DNA from: Rhizobium lentis
Lineage (GTDB): Bacteria; Pseudomonadota; Alphaproteobacteria; Rhizobiales; Rhizobiaceae
NCBI RefSeq assembly: GCF_017352135.1
Contig: NZ_CP071454.1
Span: 682,001 to 746,000 of the forward strand
Reading direction: 5' to 3'
DNA length: 64,000 nucleotides
This document shows positions 36,371 to 45,577 of the stretch, piece by piece. Position 1 is the first letter of the stretch. The number at the start of each line of letters is the position of its first letter. The notes beneath the pieces are model-generated. The model ran no database searches, was not told the DNA's origin, and was given only the letters and a program-made list of their open reading frames with translations. Made by a program: the position numbers and the translations under genes.

Positions 36371-37270
36371 ATGAACGACTACAAAGCCCTCAGAACCTTT
36401 CTCCTCGCCGCCGAGAAACGCAACTTTGCCCAGGTTGCCCGCGAGCTGGATATGACCCCCGCGGCCGTCACGCGCGCCATCGCAGCGCTCGAGACGGAAC
36501 TGGGCGTGCAACTCTTCGTGCGCACGACGAGGCAGGTATCACTGACGACCGACGGCGCAATCTTTGCTGCGCAGATCCAGCCAGCGTTCAAGACTCTGGA
36601 GGACGCGCGGCGCGAGGTGATGAACGCGCACAAGGCTGATGAGGGTCGGCTGCGTATCAGTGCGCCCACATGGTTCGGCAAGACGGTGCTGCCGCCGATC
36701 CTGTCGGGGTTCAAGGAACGGTATCCCAAGATGAGCTTCGAGATCTCGCTGTCGGATGGATTGGTAAATATCGTTGACGACGACTACGATCTGGCGATCC
36801 GCATCTCGTCGCAGCCGTCGGACAAGTTCACCATCTGGCGCAAGATCAGGGTGGTGCCGCGCATCCTGGTTGCCGCTCCCGGGAGCAGGTACGTCGACAT
36901 GCAGCACCCGAACGAACTGACACCGGACGACTGCCTCGCCTACAGCGGCGAAAGCCGACGTGAGCACTGGGTGCTGTCGGACGGCGGATCGAGCATGACG
37001 ATTTCGGCTGGCCGGGCATTCAGCGCCAACAGCGGTGAAGTGCTCGCCGATATGGCCGCGGATGGCGCGGGTGTCGCCTTGCTGCCAGGGTTCAACATTT
37101 CGGAGCACCTTCGGAGCGGACGGCTCGCACACGTCTTCAAGGGGTGGGCACCGCCGGACTTGTGGTTGACCCTTTACTATCCGCCCTACCAGGCCCTGCC
37201 GCCGCGGATCGCTTCCTTCTCCAAGTTTTTGGAAGAGCAGCTTCCGGCGCATATGGTCATGCTGGATTGA
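36371..37270 (+). CDS. LysR-family regulator, probable controller of the detoxification cluster
   Basis: A protein of 299 residues with an N-terminal LysR helix-turn-helix (NFAQVARELDMTPAAVTRAIAALETELGVQLF) and an effector domain ending in LPPRIASFSKFLEEQLPAH. It belongs to the group with relatives that respond to aromatic or electrophilic compounds, though the inducer cannot be read. Its divergence from the dioxygenase gene and the four copies of one motif in nearby promoters suggest that it controls the DoxX/MFS, isochorismatase/XapX/amidohydrolase, dioxygenase and alpha/beta-hydrolase units. That is inference from sequence. Confidence 0.87.
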   Translation: MNDYKALRTFLLAAEKRNFAQVARELDMTPAAVTRAIAALETELGVQLFVRTTRQVSLTTDGAIFAAQIQPAFKTLEDARREVMNAHKADEGRLRISAPTWFGKTVLPPILSGFKERYPKMSFEISLSDGLVNIVDDDYDLAIRISSQPSDKFTIWRKIRVVPRILVAAPGSRYVDMQHPNELTPDDCLAYSGESRREHWVLSDGGSSMTISAGRAFSANSGEVLADMAADGAGVALLPGFNISEHLRSGRLAHVFKGWAPPDLWLTLYYPPYQALPPRIASFSKFLEEQLPAHMVMLD

Positions 37271-37290
37271 GTCCAATCCAGGCGAACCTA

Positions 37291-37971
37291 TCAGCTCGTT
37301 TGCTGTGCTTTGATCCGTTCGGCAACGAGCGCCTGCAGGCGCCAGAGGTTGCGGTCGCGGATTCCTTCCGCCTCGAGATCGATGATCGTGTTGTGCAGGT
37401 ATTGCGCGCACGAGCCACCCTGCCCGCAGGCACTGGCGATGAGGGCAGCGGTGGATTCCATGGGCAGCGGCTGCGTGAGACCGGATCGCCTCGTGCTGGC
37501 CCAAAACGTCAGGGCGCGCCGTGTGCCTGCAGGAGTCTGCACCTGGACCCACCGGACCATGTCCGCGACCTCGCGGTATCTGATCTCACGCGCGACGAGC
37601 ACACGAAGATCCTTGCGGCGGCGCTCGTCGGATAATCGCAGTAAGACACCATCACATCGGCCGCCTCGCTCGAGAGCCATCATCAGGCCAGGTTGCTCGC
37701 TGGTTGCCCGCCAGCGTTCGATCTTCAATGAAAACGAGCGGTGCCAGCCGTAGGCAGTCGCACGCTCCCGGGCGGTCGCTTCGAACTCTGGATTCCAGAT
37801 CAGAGATCCGTAGGCGAAGACCCAGATCGGCTCGCCGCCTGCCTCCTGCTCGAGCCTGTCGACGAGATCGTCGAGTTTTGCTTCGGAAAGCGGCGTCCAG
37901 CGCGGCTCCGGGCCATCGTCCTGGACGTCTCGCAGCGTCAGGGCAACAAGGTCAGGAGTTAGCAGCATCAT
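37291..37971 (-). CDS. chaC: Glutathione-specific gamma-glutamylcyclotransferase (ChaC family)
   Basis: A protein of 226 residues with the ChaC glycine motif WVFAYGSLIWNPEFE (residues about 50-64), the region RSFSLKIERWRATSEQPGLMMAL and later WVQVQTPAGTRRALTFWA. ChaC splits glutathione to 5-oxoproline and Cys-Gly. In this cluster it may take part in turnover of glutathione or its adducts. It lies tail to tail with the lysR gene; no copy of the shared motif was seen upstream. The start is one of two adjacent ATG codons at 37971. Confidence 0.85.
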   Translation of the reverse strand: MMLLTPDLVALTLRDVQDDGPEPRWTPLSEAKLDDLVDRLEQEAGGEPIWVFAYGSLIWNPEFEATARERATAYGWHRSFSLKIERWRATSEQPGLMMALERGGRCDGVLLRLSDERRRKDLRVLVAREIRYREVADMVRWVQVQTPAGTRRALTFWASTRRSGLTQPLPMESTAALIASACGQGGSCAQYLHNTIIDLEAEGIRDRNLWRLQALVAERIKAQQTS

Positions 37972-38050
37972 TGTCGCTTCCGGAGTCAGGCACGTGGAGA
38001 GCAGGATCGGAGCCGCGACCGCTTCCGTGTCACGGCTCCGAGATTTGGGG

Positions 38051-39031
38051 TCAGGACTGGACGAACGCCAGAAGATCGGCGTTCAGCACGTCGGCGTTGA
38101 CGGTCAGCATCCCGTGCGAGAAGCCCGGATAGGTCTTGAGCGAGCCATTCTTCAGGAGCTTGGAGGACTTCAGGGCCGAGTCCGCGATCGGCACGATCTG
38201 GTCGTCCTCGCCGTGCAGGACGAGAGTCGGGACAGTGATCGCCTTCAGATCTTCCGTCTGGTCGGTCTCGGAGAAGGCCTTGATGCCATCATAGTGGGCC
38301 TTCGCGCCGCCCATCATTCCCTGCCGCCACCAGTTCTGGATAACCCCTTCCTGAACCTTCGCGCCATCCCGATTGAACCCGTAGAACGGCCCAGCGGGAA
38401 CATCACGGAAGAACTGGCTGCGGTTGGCGGCGAGTGCGGAACGGAAGCCGTCGAAGACTTCCATCGGCAGGCCTTCGGGATTGGCATCCGTCTTCAGCAT
38501 CAGCGGAGGGACGGCGGAGACAAGAACCGCCTTGGCGACGCGGCCTGAGGGCTCACCGTGGTTGGCAACGTAGCGGGCGACTTCACCGCCGCCAGTGGAG
38601 TGGCCGATATGGACGGCATTCTTCAGGTCGAGTGCTTCGACAACAGCGAAAGCGTCTGCCGCATAGTGATCCATGTCGTGACCTTCCGAGACCTGTGCGG
38701 AGCGGCCGTGGCCACGACGGTCATGGGCAACGACACGATAGCCCTCGGAGAGGAAGAACAGCATCTGTGCGTCCCAGTCGTCCGAAGACAATGGCCAGCC
38801 GTGATGGAAGACGATCGGCTGAGCGTCCTTCGGACCCCAGTCCTTGTAGAAGATCTCGACGCCGTCCTTAGTGGTTACGTATGCCATTGTCTTGGTTCCT
38901 TCGCTGGTGTTGATGGCGGCAGCCGGATTGGCTGCGAAGCTGAGAGAGGGTGATATCGTCATGACCGCAGCAGCGGCACCAGCGGAGAGCAGCATGCTCC
39001 TGCGGGTCATGGAGGAAAGGGTTTCGGTCAT
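38051..39031 (-). CDS. Tat-exported alpha/beta hydrolase (chloroperoxidase-like)
   Basis: A protein of 326 residues. A twin-arginine signal ([20 protein letters not shown]) leads to an alpha/beta-hydrolase of the cofactor-free haloperoxidase/esterase type: oxyanion region [11 protein letters not shown], nucleophile Ser in [11 protein letters not shown], acid in [10 protein letters not shown] and His in PGFSHGM, so the triad is complete. An internal ATG after the signal ([10 protein letters not shown]) matches the usual start of cytoplasmic relatives, showing that the export signal is an added N-terminal part. Copy 4 of the shared motif is 92-121 bases upstream. Confidence 0.85.
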   Translation of the reverse strand: MTETLSSMTRRSMLLSAGAAAAVMTISPSLSFAANPAAAINTSEGTKTMAYVTTKDGVEIFYKDWGPKDAQPIVFHHGWPLSSDDWDAQMLFFLSEGYRVVAHDRRGHGRSAQVSEGHDMDHYAADAFAVVEALDLKNAVHIGHSTGGGEVARYVANHGEPSGRVAKAVLVSAVPPLMLKTDANPEGLPMEVFDGFRSALAANRSQFFRDVPAGPFYGFNRDGAKVQEGVIQNWWRQGMMGGAKAHYDGIKAFSETDQTEDLKAITVPTLVLHGEDDQIVPIADSALKSSKLLKNGSLKTYPGFSHGMLTVNADVLNADLLAFVQS

Positions 39032-39500
39032 TTCGCGTCCTGCGAACTTCGTTTTCGATAGCTTCAGGCGATGCGGAGTTCGTCTGACGGGTTGGATAGT
39101 GCCGTCAGAATGCGGCGGTCACAATTGCATCAATAGTTTCTACTTTATTGCTTATTGCGCAATTATTCCTGTCCTCGCTGGTAACGAGGCTGCGGCACCT
39201 CTGCGGAAGTTCCGGCTCTGCACCAGCATATCTATGTGCAAATCCGGAACGAAGATTTCCCGCACCTTATTCGGATCGGCCGGTCGCGAGCATCTCCTCC
39301 CGGGAACCGTGAGCGAATGAGGGTTCCGGAATGCTGATTTACAACAGGGCAGAAAATAAAGATTAAAATCGGCCCCGCCCCCAAAGCTTTATCATGCCAC
39401 ACTGTTCTCCGTCCGTGATCTCTGTGTTAGGCAGCCAAAAAAGCGCCAATCTTGCGCGCGACCAAAGTGACGCTCTCGATAGCGAAGGCAGGCGCTAGCA
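39032..39500. promoter_or_regulatory. Intergenic region with shared cluster motif, copy 4
   Basis: AATTGCA (39123-39129), a 16-base spacer and TATTGCT (39146-39152, two mismatches) stand upstream of the alpha/beta-hydrolase gene. The rest of this 469-base gap holds no gene that I can support; open frames here lack ribosome sites. Confidence 0.5.
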
Positions 39501-41483
39501 TTGAAGGTTTACAGACCAGAGATTGATGGCTTACGGGCCATATCGGTGATCGCGGTCATTCTCTATCACGCCGAGTTCACGGTTGCCGGCCACACCTTAC
39601 TTCCTGGCGGATACATCGGCGTCGACGTATTTTTTGTCATCAGCGGCTTTTTGATTTCCCAGATTCTGCTGACAGAAGTCGAAGCGACGGGGCGTATCGA
39701 TTTCCTAAAATTCTACGCCCGGCGCGCGCGAAGAATTCTGCCTGCCTTGTTCGCAGTCATCTTCGCGACACTGCCCTTAGCCTATTATTTTTTATTACCA
39801 TCGGAACTGATCGATTACGCGAACTCCATAGGTTCGACGCTCCTGTTTGGATCGAACATCTATTTCTATTTTACTGCGGCCCAGTACGGAGAGCCCAACA
39901 CCCTTCTCAAGCCTTTTCTGCACACCTGGTCGTTGAGCGTCGAAGAGCAATTTTATATCGGGTTTCCGGTCTTATTGCTGATCGTGCGCCGATACCTGAA
40001 ATCGAGGTTTTTGCCATGCGTGTTGCTCGCGGCGGCCTTAAGCTTTGTATGGTGCGTCGTCACGGTAAGGCATGATCCGCAACAGGCCTTCTACTCGCCG
40101 CTCACCCGGGCATGGGAACTGCTGGCCGGAACACTTCTCGCCTATCACGAGGTCAAGCGTGGACGAACCCGCCCTCAGCCGTTGCTCGCGGCGGTCGGGC
40201 TTGTGCTGGTCCTTGGTTCGCTCATCCTGTTTGGAAAGGATACGGTTCATCCTGGCCGGTTGACTTTGATCCCAGTGATTGGGACGTGTCTGGTGCTCGC
40301 ATTCGCCGGTCAGCAGAACGCAGTCGGGCGCCTGTTGGCGTCACGGCCTGCGGCGCTCACCGGATTGGTATCCTACTCTTTATATTTGTGGCATTACCCG
40401 GTTTTCGCCTTCTGGCGGCTGACAAGCCTGGATTTCGACAATGGTGACAGGTTTCTCGCCATCGCAGTGACGGTCCTGGTGGCGGTCGTCAGCTTTGTCG
40501 TCATCGAAAAGCCCTTTCGCCACACCAGGAGACGCCGCGCTCTCTGGATCACCGTGACTTCATCCGTTGTCACCATCGCGGCTGCTGTCCTGTCAGCAAT
40601 CACTATGGGGGGTTTTCCTCACAGGCTGGATGAAGTCTATCCACCTCTGGCGCAGGCGAACGAAGCACGGCTCGAAAGCACTTTTCTAAGCTTGAACGAC
40701 AACATTCAAGCGGGGAAACCCGTTATCTTCATCATTGGGGACTCGCACGCCAGAAACTGGTCCATCGCGCTGAAAAATTACATCGATACCGACCGATATC
40801 AAATCGTGGCACTCAGCTACTTGAACTGCATGGTCGAGATCAACAACGATATCGTCAAGGCCCCCTCGCGCGCCAGCATTTACGACAAATACTGCATTCC
40901 CTTTGAAAAATATATCAACGACAAATCATTGCTGAGCCGAACGAAAGCGATCTTCCTCACGAGCCTTCGGCCTTTCGAGTACACCGTCAACCCCTTCCGG
41001 TTCGAGCTTCTTTCCTGGATGAAAAGCCATTCGGATAATGCGCGCATTTTCGTTTTCGGAAATTATTTCCAGCTCGACGAATCGCACTCGTGCCTGGGGA
41101 TGATGTTTCAGAGAAAATCCGATGCCTCCATATGCCTGCGGGCGGCGAGCTATCCGCCGGCCAACCAGCCTTTTGCGCAACTGCCGTTTTTCCCATCCGA
41201 TCTTGCGTTCACCTATGTCGACATCATCAAGCTGCACTGCGACTACGACAAGGAGAAATGCCTCACCAGTAGCAGGGGTGTTCCGTTCATCACGGACTGG
41301 AACCATATGACGGCAGAATTTCTGACGAGCTTGATTGGTGACATTCTGGAAAGGAGAACGGCCGACCTACGGGGCGACGGTCTCCTCGATTTCCTGGTGC
41401 CGCCGCACACCAGCCAATCCGAACGGACTGCAAGTTCTGAGCCGAACGCTGGCTCACCGTCTTCCGCTTCTCCATCAAATTGA
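39501..41483 (+). CDS. Membrane acyltransferase of the OafA/YrhL type with SGNH domain
   Basis: A protein of 660 residues. The first 350 or so form an acyltransferase-3 membrane domain with about 10 segments, opening with YRPEIDGLRAISVIAVILYH (catalytic His) and GGYIGVDVFFVISGFLIS. The C-terminal part is a periplasmic SGNH hydrolase-like domain with IIGDSHARN (Asp414, Ser415) and DWNHMT (Asp599, His602). Such proteins O-acetylate surface polysaccharides such as the O-antigen or exopolysaccharide. The start codon is a TTG at 39501; no better start exists nearby. It stands alone. Confidence 0.87.
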   Translation: MKVYRPEIDGLRAISVIAVILYHAEFTVAGHTLLPGGYIGVDVFFVISGFLISQILLTEVEATGRIDFLKFYARRARRILPALFAVIFATLPLAYYFLLPSELIDYANSIGSTLLFGSNIYFYFTAAQYGEPNTLLKPFLHTWSLSVEEQFYIGFPVLLLIVRRYLKSRFLPCVLLAAALSFVWCVVTVRHDPQQAFYSPLTRAWELLAGTLLAYHEVKRGRTRPQPLLAAVGLVLVLGSLILFGKDTVHPGRLTLIPVIGTCLVLAFAGQQNAVGRLLASRPAALTGLVSYSLYLWHYPVFAFWRLTSLDFDNGDRFLAIAVTVLVAVVSFVVIEKPFRHTRRRRALWITVTSSVVTIAAAVLSAITMGGFPHRLDEVYPPLAQANEARLESTFLSLNDNIQAGKPVIFIIGDSHARNWSIALKNYIDTDRYQIVALSYLNCMVEINNDIVKAPSRASIYDKYCIPFEKYINDKSLLSRTKAIFLTSLRPFEYTVNPFRFELLSWMKSHSDNARIFVFGNYFQLDESHSCLGMMFQRKSDASICLRAASYPPANQPFAQLPFFPSDLAFTYVDIIKLHCDYDKEKCLTSSRGVPFITDWNHMTAEFLTSLIGDILERRTADLRGDGLLDFLVPPHTSQSERTASSEPNAGSPSSASPSN

Positions 41484-41690
41484 GCGGCCGGACGCCGGGA
41501 ACGACGGTGAACTTGGTGTTCAAGTCCGGATTATCGGCATATCCCATCATCTCGATGAGTTGGTTCTCATCCCCAAGCAGACGATGATCCCCACGTCTAA
41601 TGCTCCGATGAATGTTTATTAGACATTCGTGAAATATGCCGCAAAGTCTTGTATAATGGCTGGGGAGAATTCATGTCGGGGGACTAAGAC

Positions 41691-43544
41691 ATGGAGCGCA
41701 GATTATCTGCAATTCTGGCCGCCGACGTGGTCGGATACTCAGCCCTTATGGAACAAGACGAAGCGGGCACCTTTGATCGTCTTCGAGCGCGACGCATTGA
41801 GCTTTTTGAACCCGAGATTGCGCGGCATCATGGGCGCATCTTCAAGCTTATGGGCGACGGCCTCCTCGCGGAGTTCGGCAGCGTGGTCGACGCCGTCGAA
41901 TGTGCCGTGTCTCTGCAACGCGGAATGACCGAGCGCAACGCCTCTGTTCCCGAGGAGGACAGGTTCAACGTCCGCATCGGCATCAACATCGGCGAAGTGA
42001 TCGTAGACGGTGACGACCGCTATGGCGAAGGCGTGAACGTCGCGGCGAGGTTGGAGCAACTCGCGCCACCGGGCGGGATCTGCGTTTCCGGCAAGGTGGC
42101 GAAGGAGGTCGAGAACAAGCTCGCGTTTACCTTCGACTCCGCTGGGCGTCAGAAGGTCAAGAACATTGAAGAGCTTGTCGATGTCTACCAAGTGCGCATC
42201 GACGCCCCGCCACGCCGGCGCATTCGGAAAAAGCGCGGGATAGGCAGACGATGGTGGGCCATTGGAGTCCCGTCAGCAATCGCAGCCGTAGTGGGCGCAT
42301 GGATAACATTACAGAATCCGATGACACTGACCCCTCCGGCAGGCTCCGGTACGATCCCTTCTGTCGCCGTACTGCCCTTCTCGGATCTCAGTGCCGACAA
42401 GAGCCTGGGGTACATGGGAGAAGGGCTGGCGAATGACGTCATCGCCATCCTCTCGCGCTTTTCCGACATTGCGGTCGTCTCCCGAACCTCGTCATTCGCA
42501 TACCAGGACAAGCAAGGCGACATCCGCCAGATCGGCAAGGAGCTGGGCGTCGGTTATGTCGTCGAGGGCAGCGTACGCAAGGAAGGCGATAGAGTGCGCA
42601 TCGTTGCACAGCTCATCAACACCAAAACAGGGGACCATGTCTGGGCGGACCGCTTCGACAAGGCCGGAACCGACCCATGGGCACTTCAGGATGAGTTGAC
42701 CGGCAAGATTGTGGGGGCGATGACCGGCGAATTCGGAGCCATTCGCAAAGCGGACTACAGTCAGGCCTGGGGTAAGGATAGCACCAACCTGGCCGAATAC
42801 GACTACTACTTACGCGCGGAAAGCCAATTGAACCTCTACACCAAGGAAGGTCTCGAGCGATCCGGTGAGATCTCGCAACAGGGGCTGCAGGTATTCCCCG
42901 GCTCCCCCCTTCTGACTGTGGAGTTGGGGTGGTCTCACTGGTTGAAAGTGGCGCTGCTTCATAGCCCTGACCCGCAGGCTGATCTTCAGGAGGCAGACCG
43001 ACTGGTCAAGCAGGTCCTCGCAAACAAGAACCTAAGCCCGCAAGTAGCACGACTGGCACACTGGCTCAACGCTTGGCTCCTCACGCTCAAGCGGGACCAT
43101 GACGGGGCTGTTGCGGAAATGAACAAAGCCATCGCGGCGGCACCCTATAATGCTTTCACCCTCACGGATGGCGGAAGTATTTTCCTACAGGCAGGTCAAC
43201 CCGAAAAGGCGCTGGAGCTGACGGACGCTGCAGCCGCGCGGGACCCGGCATTGGCTTGGTTCGTCAACTACACGCGAGGCTTTATTTTTATCGTGCTTGG
43301 TAAAAACGAAGATGCAGTTGAGGCGCTGAAGGCCACGGAATTCGCCGACGCGCCATTGCAACTCGCCGTCGCCTATATGCGGCTGGGACGCGAGGCAGAC
43401 GCCCGCGCTGCCGTCGAGAAAATGCTCAAGTCAGCTCCGACCGCGACGATCCAGTCGTGGCGGCAGACCTGGAACTTCCGAGATCCTTCTATTCTGGATC
43501 AAGCCGCGGCAGACCTTGCGCGCGCCGGCCTTCCGCCGCGATAG
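41691..43544 (+). CDS. Class III adenylate cyclase with TolB-like and TPR domains
   Basis: A protein of 617 residues. The N-terminal 180 residues are a class III nucleotide cyclase with the two metal-binding Asp (Asp12 in ILAADVVGYS, Asp56 in FKLMGDGLLAEFG). A single membrane segment (WWAIGVPSAIAAVVGAWITL, about 187-206) follows, then a TolB-N/FlgO-like domain (SVAVLPFSDLSADKSLGYMGEGLANDV) and tetratricopeptide-like repeats to the end. Rhizobia have many such cyclases; this one likely makes cAMP in response to a signal from its periplasmic part. It is a single gene with no operon partner seen. Confidence 0.85.
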   Translation: MERRLSAILAADVVGYSALMEQDEAGTFDRLRARRIELFEPEIARHHGRIFKLMGDGLLAEFGSVVDAVECAVSLQRGMTERNASVPEEDRFNVRIGINIGEVIVDGDDRYGEGVNVAARLEQLAPPGGICVSGKVAKEVENKLAFTFDSAGRQKVKNIEELVDVYQVRIDAPPRRRIRKKRGIGRRWWAIGVPSAIAAVVGAWITLQNPMTLTPPAGSGTIPSVAVLPFSDLSADKSLGYMGEGLANDVIAILSRFSDIAVVSRTSSFAYQDKQGDIRQIGKELGVGYVVEGSVRKEGDRVRIVAQLINTKTGDHVWADRFDKAGTDPWALQDELTGKIVGAMTGEFGAIRKADYSQAWGKDSTNLAEYDYYLRAESQLNLYTKEGLERSGEISQQGLQVFPGSPLLTVELGWSHWLKVALLHSPDPQADLQEADRLVKQVLANKNLSPQVARLAHWLNAWLLTLKRDHDGAVAEMNKAIAAAPYNAFTLTDGGSIFLQAGQPEKALELTDAAAARDPALAWFVNYTRGFIFIVLGKNEDAVEALKATEFADAPLQLAVAYMRLGREADARAAVEKMLKSAPTATIQSWRQTWNFRDPSILDQAAADLARAGLPPR

Positions 43545-43723
43545 CCTATCGACGGTGTTCAGGCCATCGAAACTCGCTGAATGTGATCGCCTCAAAAGGC
43601 GGATCCACGATGCGCTTCGTACTTTTTGCTTTATCGACCTAGCGCTGGGCAGGTTTGGCAGAGTCCGGGCGGAACTTTTGCGTGCCTTCCAATTTAGGGA
43701 GTACTTGTTCGGAGATATCCGCC

Positions 43724-45244
43724 ATGAATGTGAGCGACGAAAGAACTGTATCCTTGTGGGCTCCGCTCAAGGTTATGCCCGACGCGCACCCACTCATGCG
43801 GAACGACGAGGCCGATGCCGTTGTCATCGGCTCTGGAATTGCCGGCTTATCGGTGGCCTACGAACTCGCCCTTGCAGGGCAGAGGGTGACGGTCATCGAT
43901 CGCGGCCAGATAGGCAGCGGCATGACGGCCCGCACGACGGCGCATCTGTCATCCATATGCGACGACTATTTCTCCAAGTTGATTGATCTGCGAGGGCGGT
44001 ATCTGGCTCGGCAGTTCCATGAGAGCCAATCTGCCGCGATCGACCGTATCGACGCGATCCAGGGGAGCGAAGGTATCGCCTGTGATTTCAGACGTGTCGA
44101 CGGTTTCCTATTTCCATCCTCAGAAGCGCAGGAAACCGATCTCAAACGCGAACTCGACGCCGCAATGCAAATCGGCGTCGCGGTCGAAAAAGTCACGGGC
44201 CTGCCATTTGCGGGATTCGCCGCGACGCCCGCCCTTCGTTATGTCAGTCAGGCGACATTCCATCCGCTCAAATATCTCCGTGGACTGACCGCGGGCATTC
44301 GCGCTCGCGGCGGGACGCTGTTCTGCGATACAGTGGTCGAGGGGGTGGAGGAGACCGAAGACGGTGTCCGTGTGTCAACAAACTCCGGCTTCAGCGTCAC
44401 CGGCAAATGGGCAGTGGTCGCCACCAATTCGCCGATCAACGACCGTGTCGCCATTCACACCAAGCAGGCGCCGTATCGGACCTATGCGATGTCCTTCGAG
44501 ATCGAACGCGGAGGCCTCGCAGATGGGCTCTATTGGGACATGGAAGATCCCTACCATTACGTGCGTCTGCAACCCGGTGACGGCGCGACGGACTTTCTCA
44601 TCGTCGGCGGTGAAGACCACAAAACAGGAGCCGTCGACGATGCTGGAGAGCGCTTCGCCGCTTTGACGGCCTGGACCAGGCGGCTGATGCCCGATATTGG
44701 CGTCGAGACCCATCGTTGGTCGGGCCAGGTCATGGAGACGATCGACTACGCCGCCTTCATCGGCCGCAATCCCGGCAACCAGCGCGTGTTCGTCGTTACC
44801 GGGGATTCCGGCGAAGGCATGACCCATGGCGTGGTCGCTTCACTGCTGATCCGCGATCTCGTTCTCAATGGCGACAGTTCGTGGCGGGACCTTTACGAGC
44901 CCTCGCGCAAGACGCCCCGGGCGATCGGCGATTACCTGATGGAGAATGCGACGGCGATCAAGAATTTCGCGGAGTATGTCGCGCCTGGCGAACTCGATTC
45001 CGTCGACAAGTTGCAGCCCGGAGAAGGTGCCATTGTCCGGGAAGGCCTCACCAAGATCGCCGCCTTCCGAACAGAGGATGGGATGCTCTACAAACAGTCC
45101 GCATCCTGCACACACATAGGCTGCCACGTGCACTGGAATTCCCTTGAGTGCTGCTGGGACTGCCCTTGCCATGGCTCACATTTCGCCGTCGACGGCACCG
45201 CTTTGAATGCCCCGGCTGTCTCGCCCTTGGGTGACGTTCGATAG
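43724..45244 (+). CDS. FAD-dependent oxidoreductase with C-terminal Rieske domain
   Basis: From the ATG at 43724 (CGGAG upstream) the protein has 506 residues. The N-terminal part is a DAO-type FAD enzyme with the dinucleotide motif VVIGSGIAGLSVAYELALAG. The last 70 residues are a Rieske domain with both ligand pairs, CTHIGCHVHW and CPCHGSHF, so a 2Fe-2S cluster should form. This fusion is known in bacteria, but substrate and electron acceptor are unclear. The frame extends 23 codons upstream to a TTG without support. Confidence 0.85.
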   Translation: MNVSDERTVSLWAPLKVMPDAHPLMRNDEADAVVIGSGIAGLSVAYELALAGQRVTVIDRGQIGSGMTARTTAHLSSICDDYFSKLIDLRGRYLARQFHESQSAAIDRIDAIQGSEGIACDFRRVDGFLFPSSEAQETDLKRELDAAMQIGVAVEKVTGLPFAGFAATPALRYVSQATFHPLKYLRGLTAGIRARGGTLFCDTVVEGVEETEDGVRVSTNSGFSVTGKWAVVATNSPINDRVAIHTKQAPYRTYAMSFEIERGGLADGLYWDMEDPYHYVRLQPGDGATDFLIVGGEDHKTGAVDDAGERFAALTAWTRRLMPDIGVETHRWSGQVMETIDYAAFIGRNPGNQRVFVVTGDSGEGMTHGVVASLLIRDLVLNGDSSWRDLYEPSRKTPRAIGDYLMENATAIKNFAEYVAPGELDSVDKLQPGEGAIVREGLTKIAAFRTEDGMLYKQSASCTHIGCHVHWNSLECCWDCPCHGSHFAVDGTALNAPAVSPLGDVR

Positions 45245-45577
45245 CCTCTTCGCCCTCGCAGAGGTCCGACAGGCGTGTAAGACGATCGCGCCAGAAGCTG
45301 TTCTTCGCGCATCCGGCGAGAAGAGTGCGACGGAAGGTCCGGTTCTAAGGGTTTCTCCCACGTGAGAGGGTCACTTCTTCCCCGCTACCGACGGCTTTCG
45401 ACAGGATGTCTCATGCCAAACCTCCACGACCGAAAGGTTGATGCCTCCCTGTGCATGCGCACCAAAGCTCAGAGTGGTGCGAACAGCAATAAGTTGGACG
45501 CCGCTGGCGGCCCATCTTCAATTCACAAGTCCACCTGTTAGCAATTTGTTGACCATAAGCTGGCTTTATTGAGCCTG
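45245..45577. other. Gap without recognised gene
   Basis: About 330 bases between the oxidoreductase gene and the DUF882 gene. Short open frames on both strands lack coding character. Nothing is assigned; the last 100 bases probably hold the promoter of the next gene. Confidence 0.4.
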
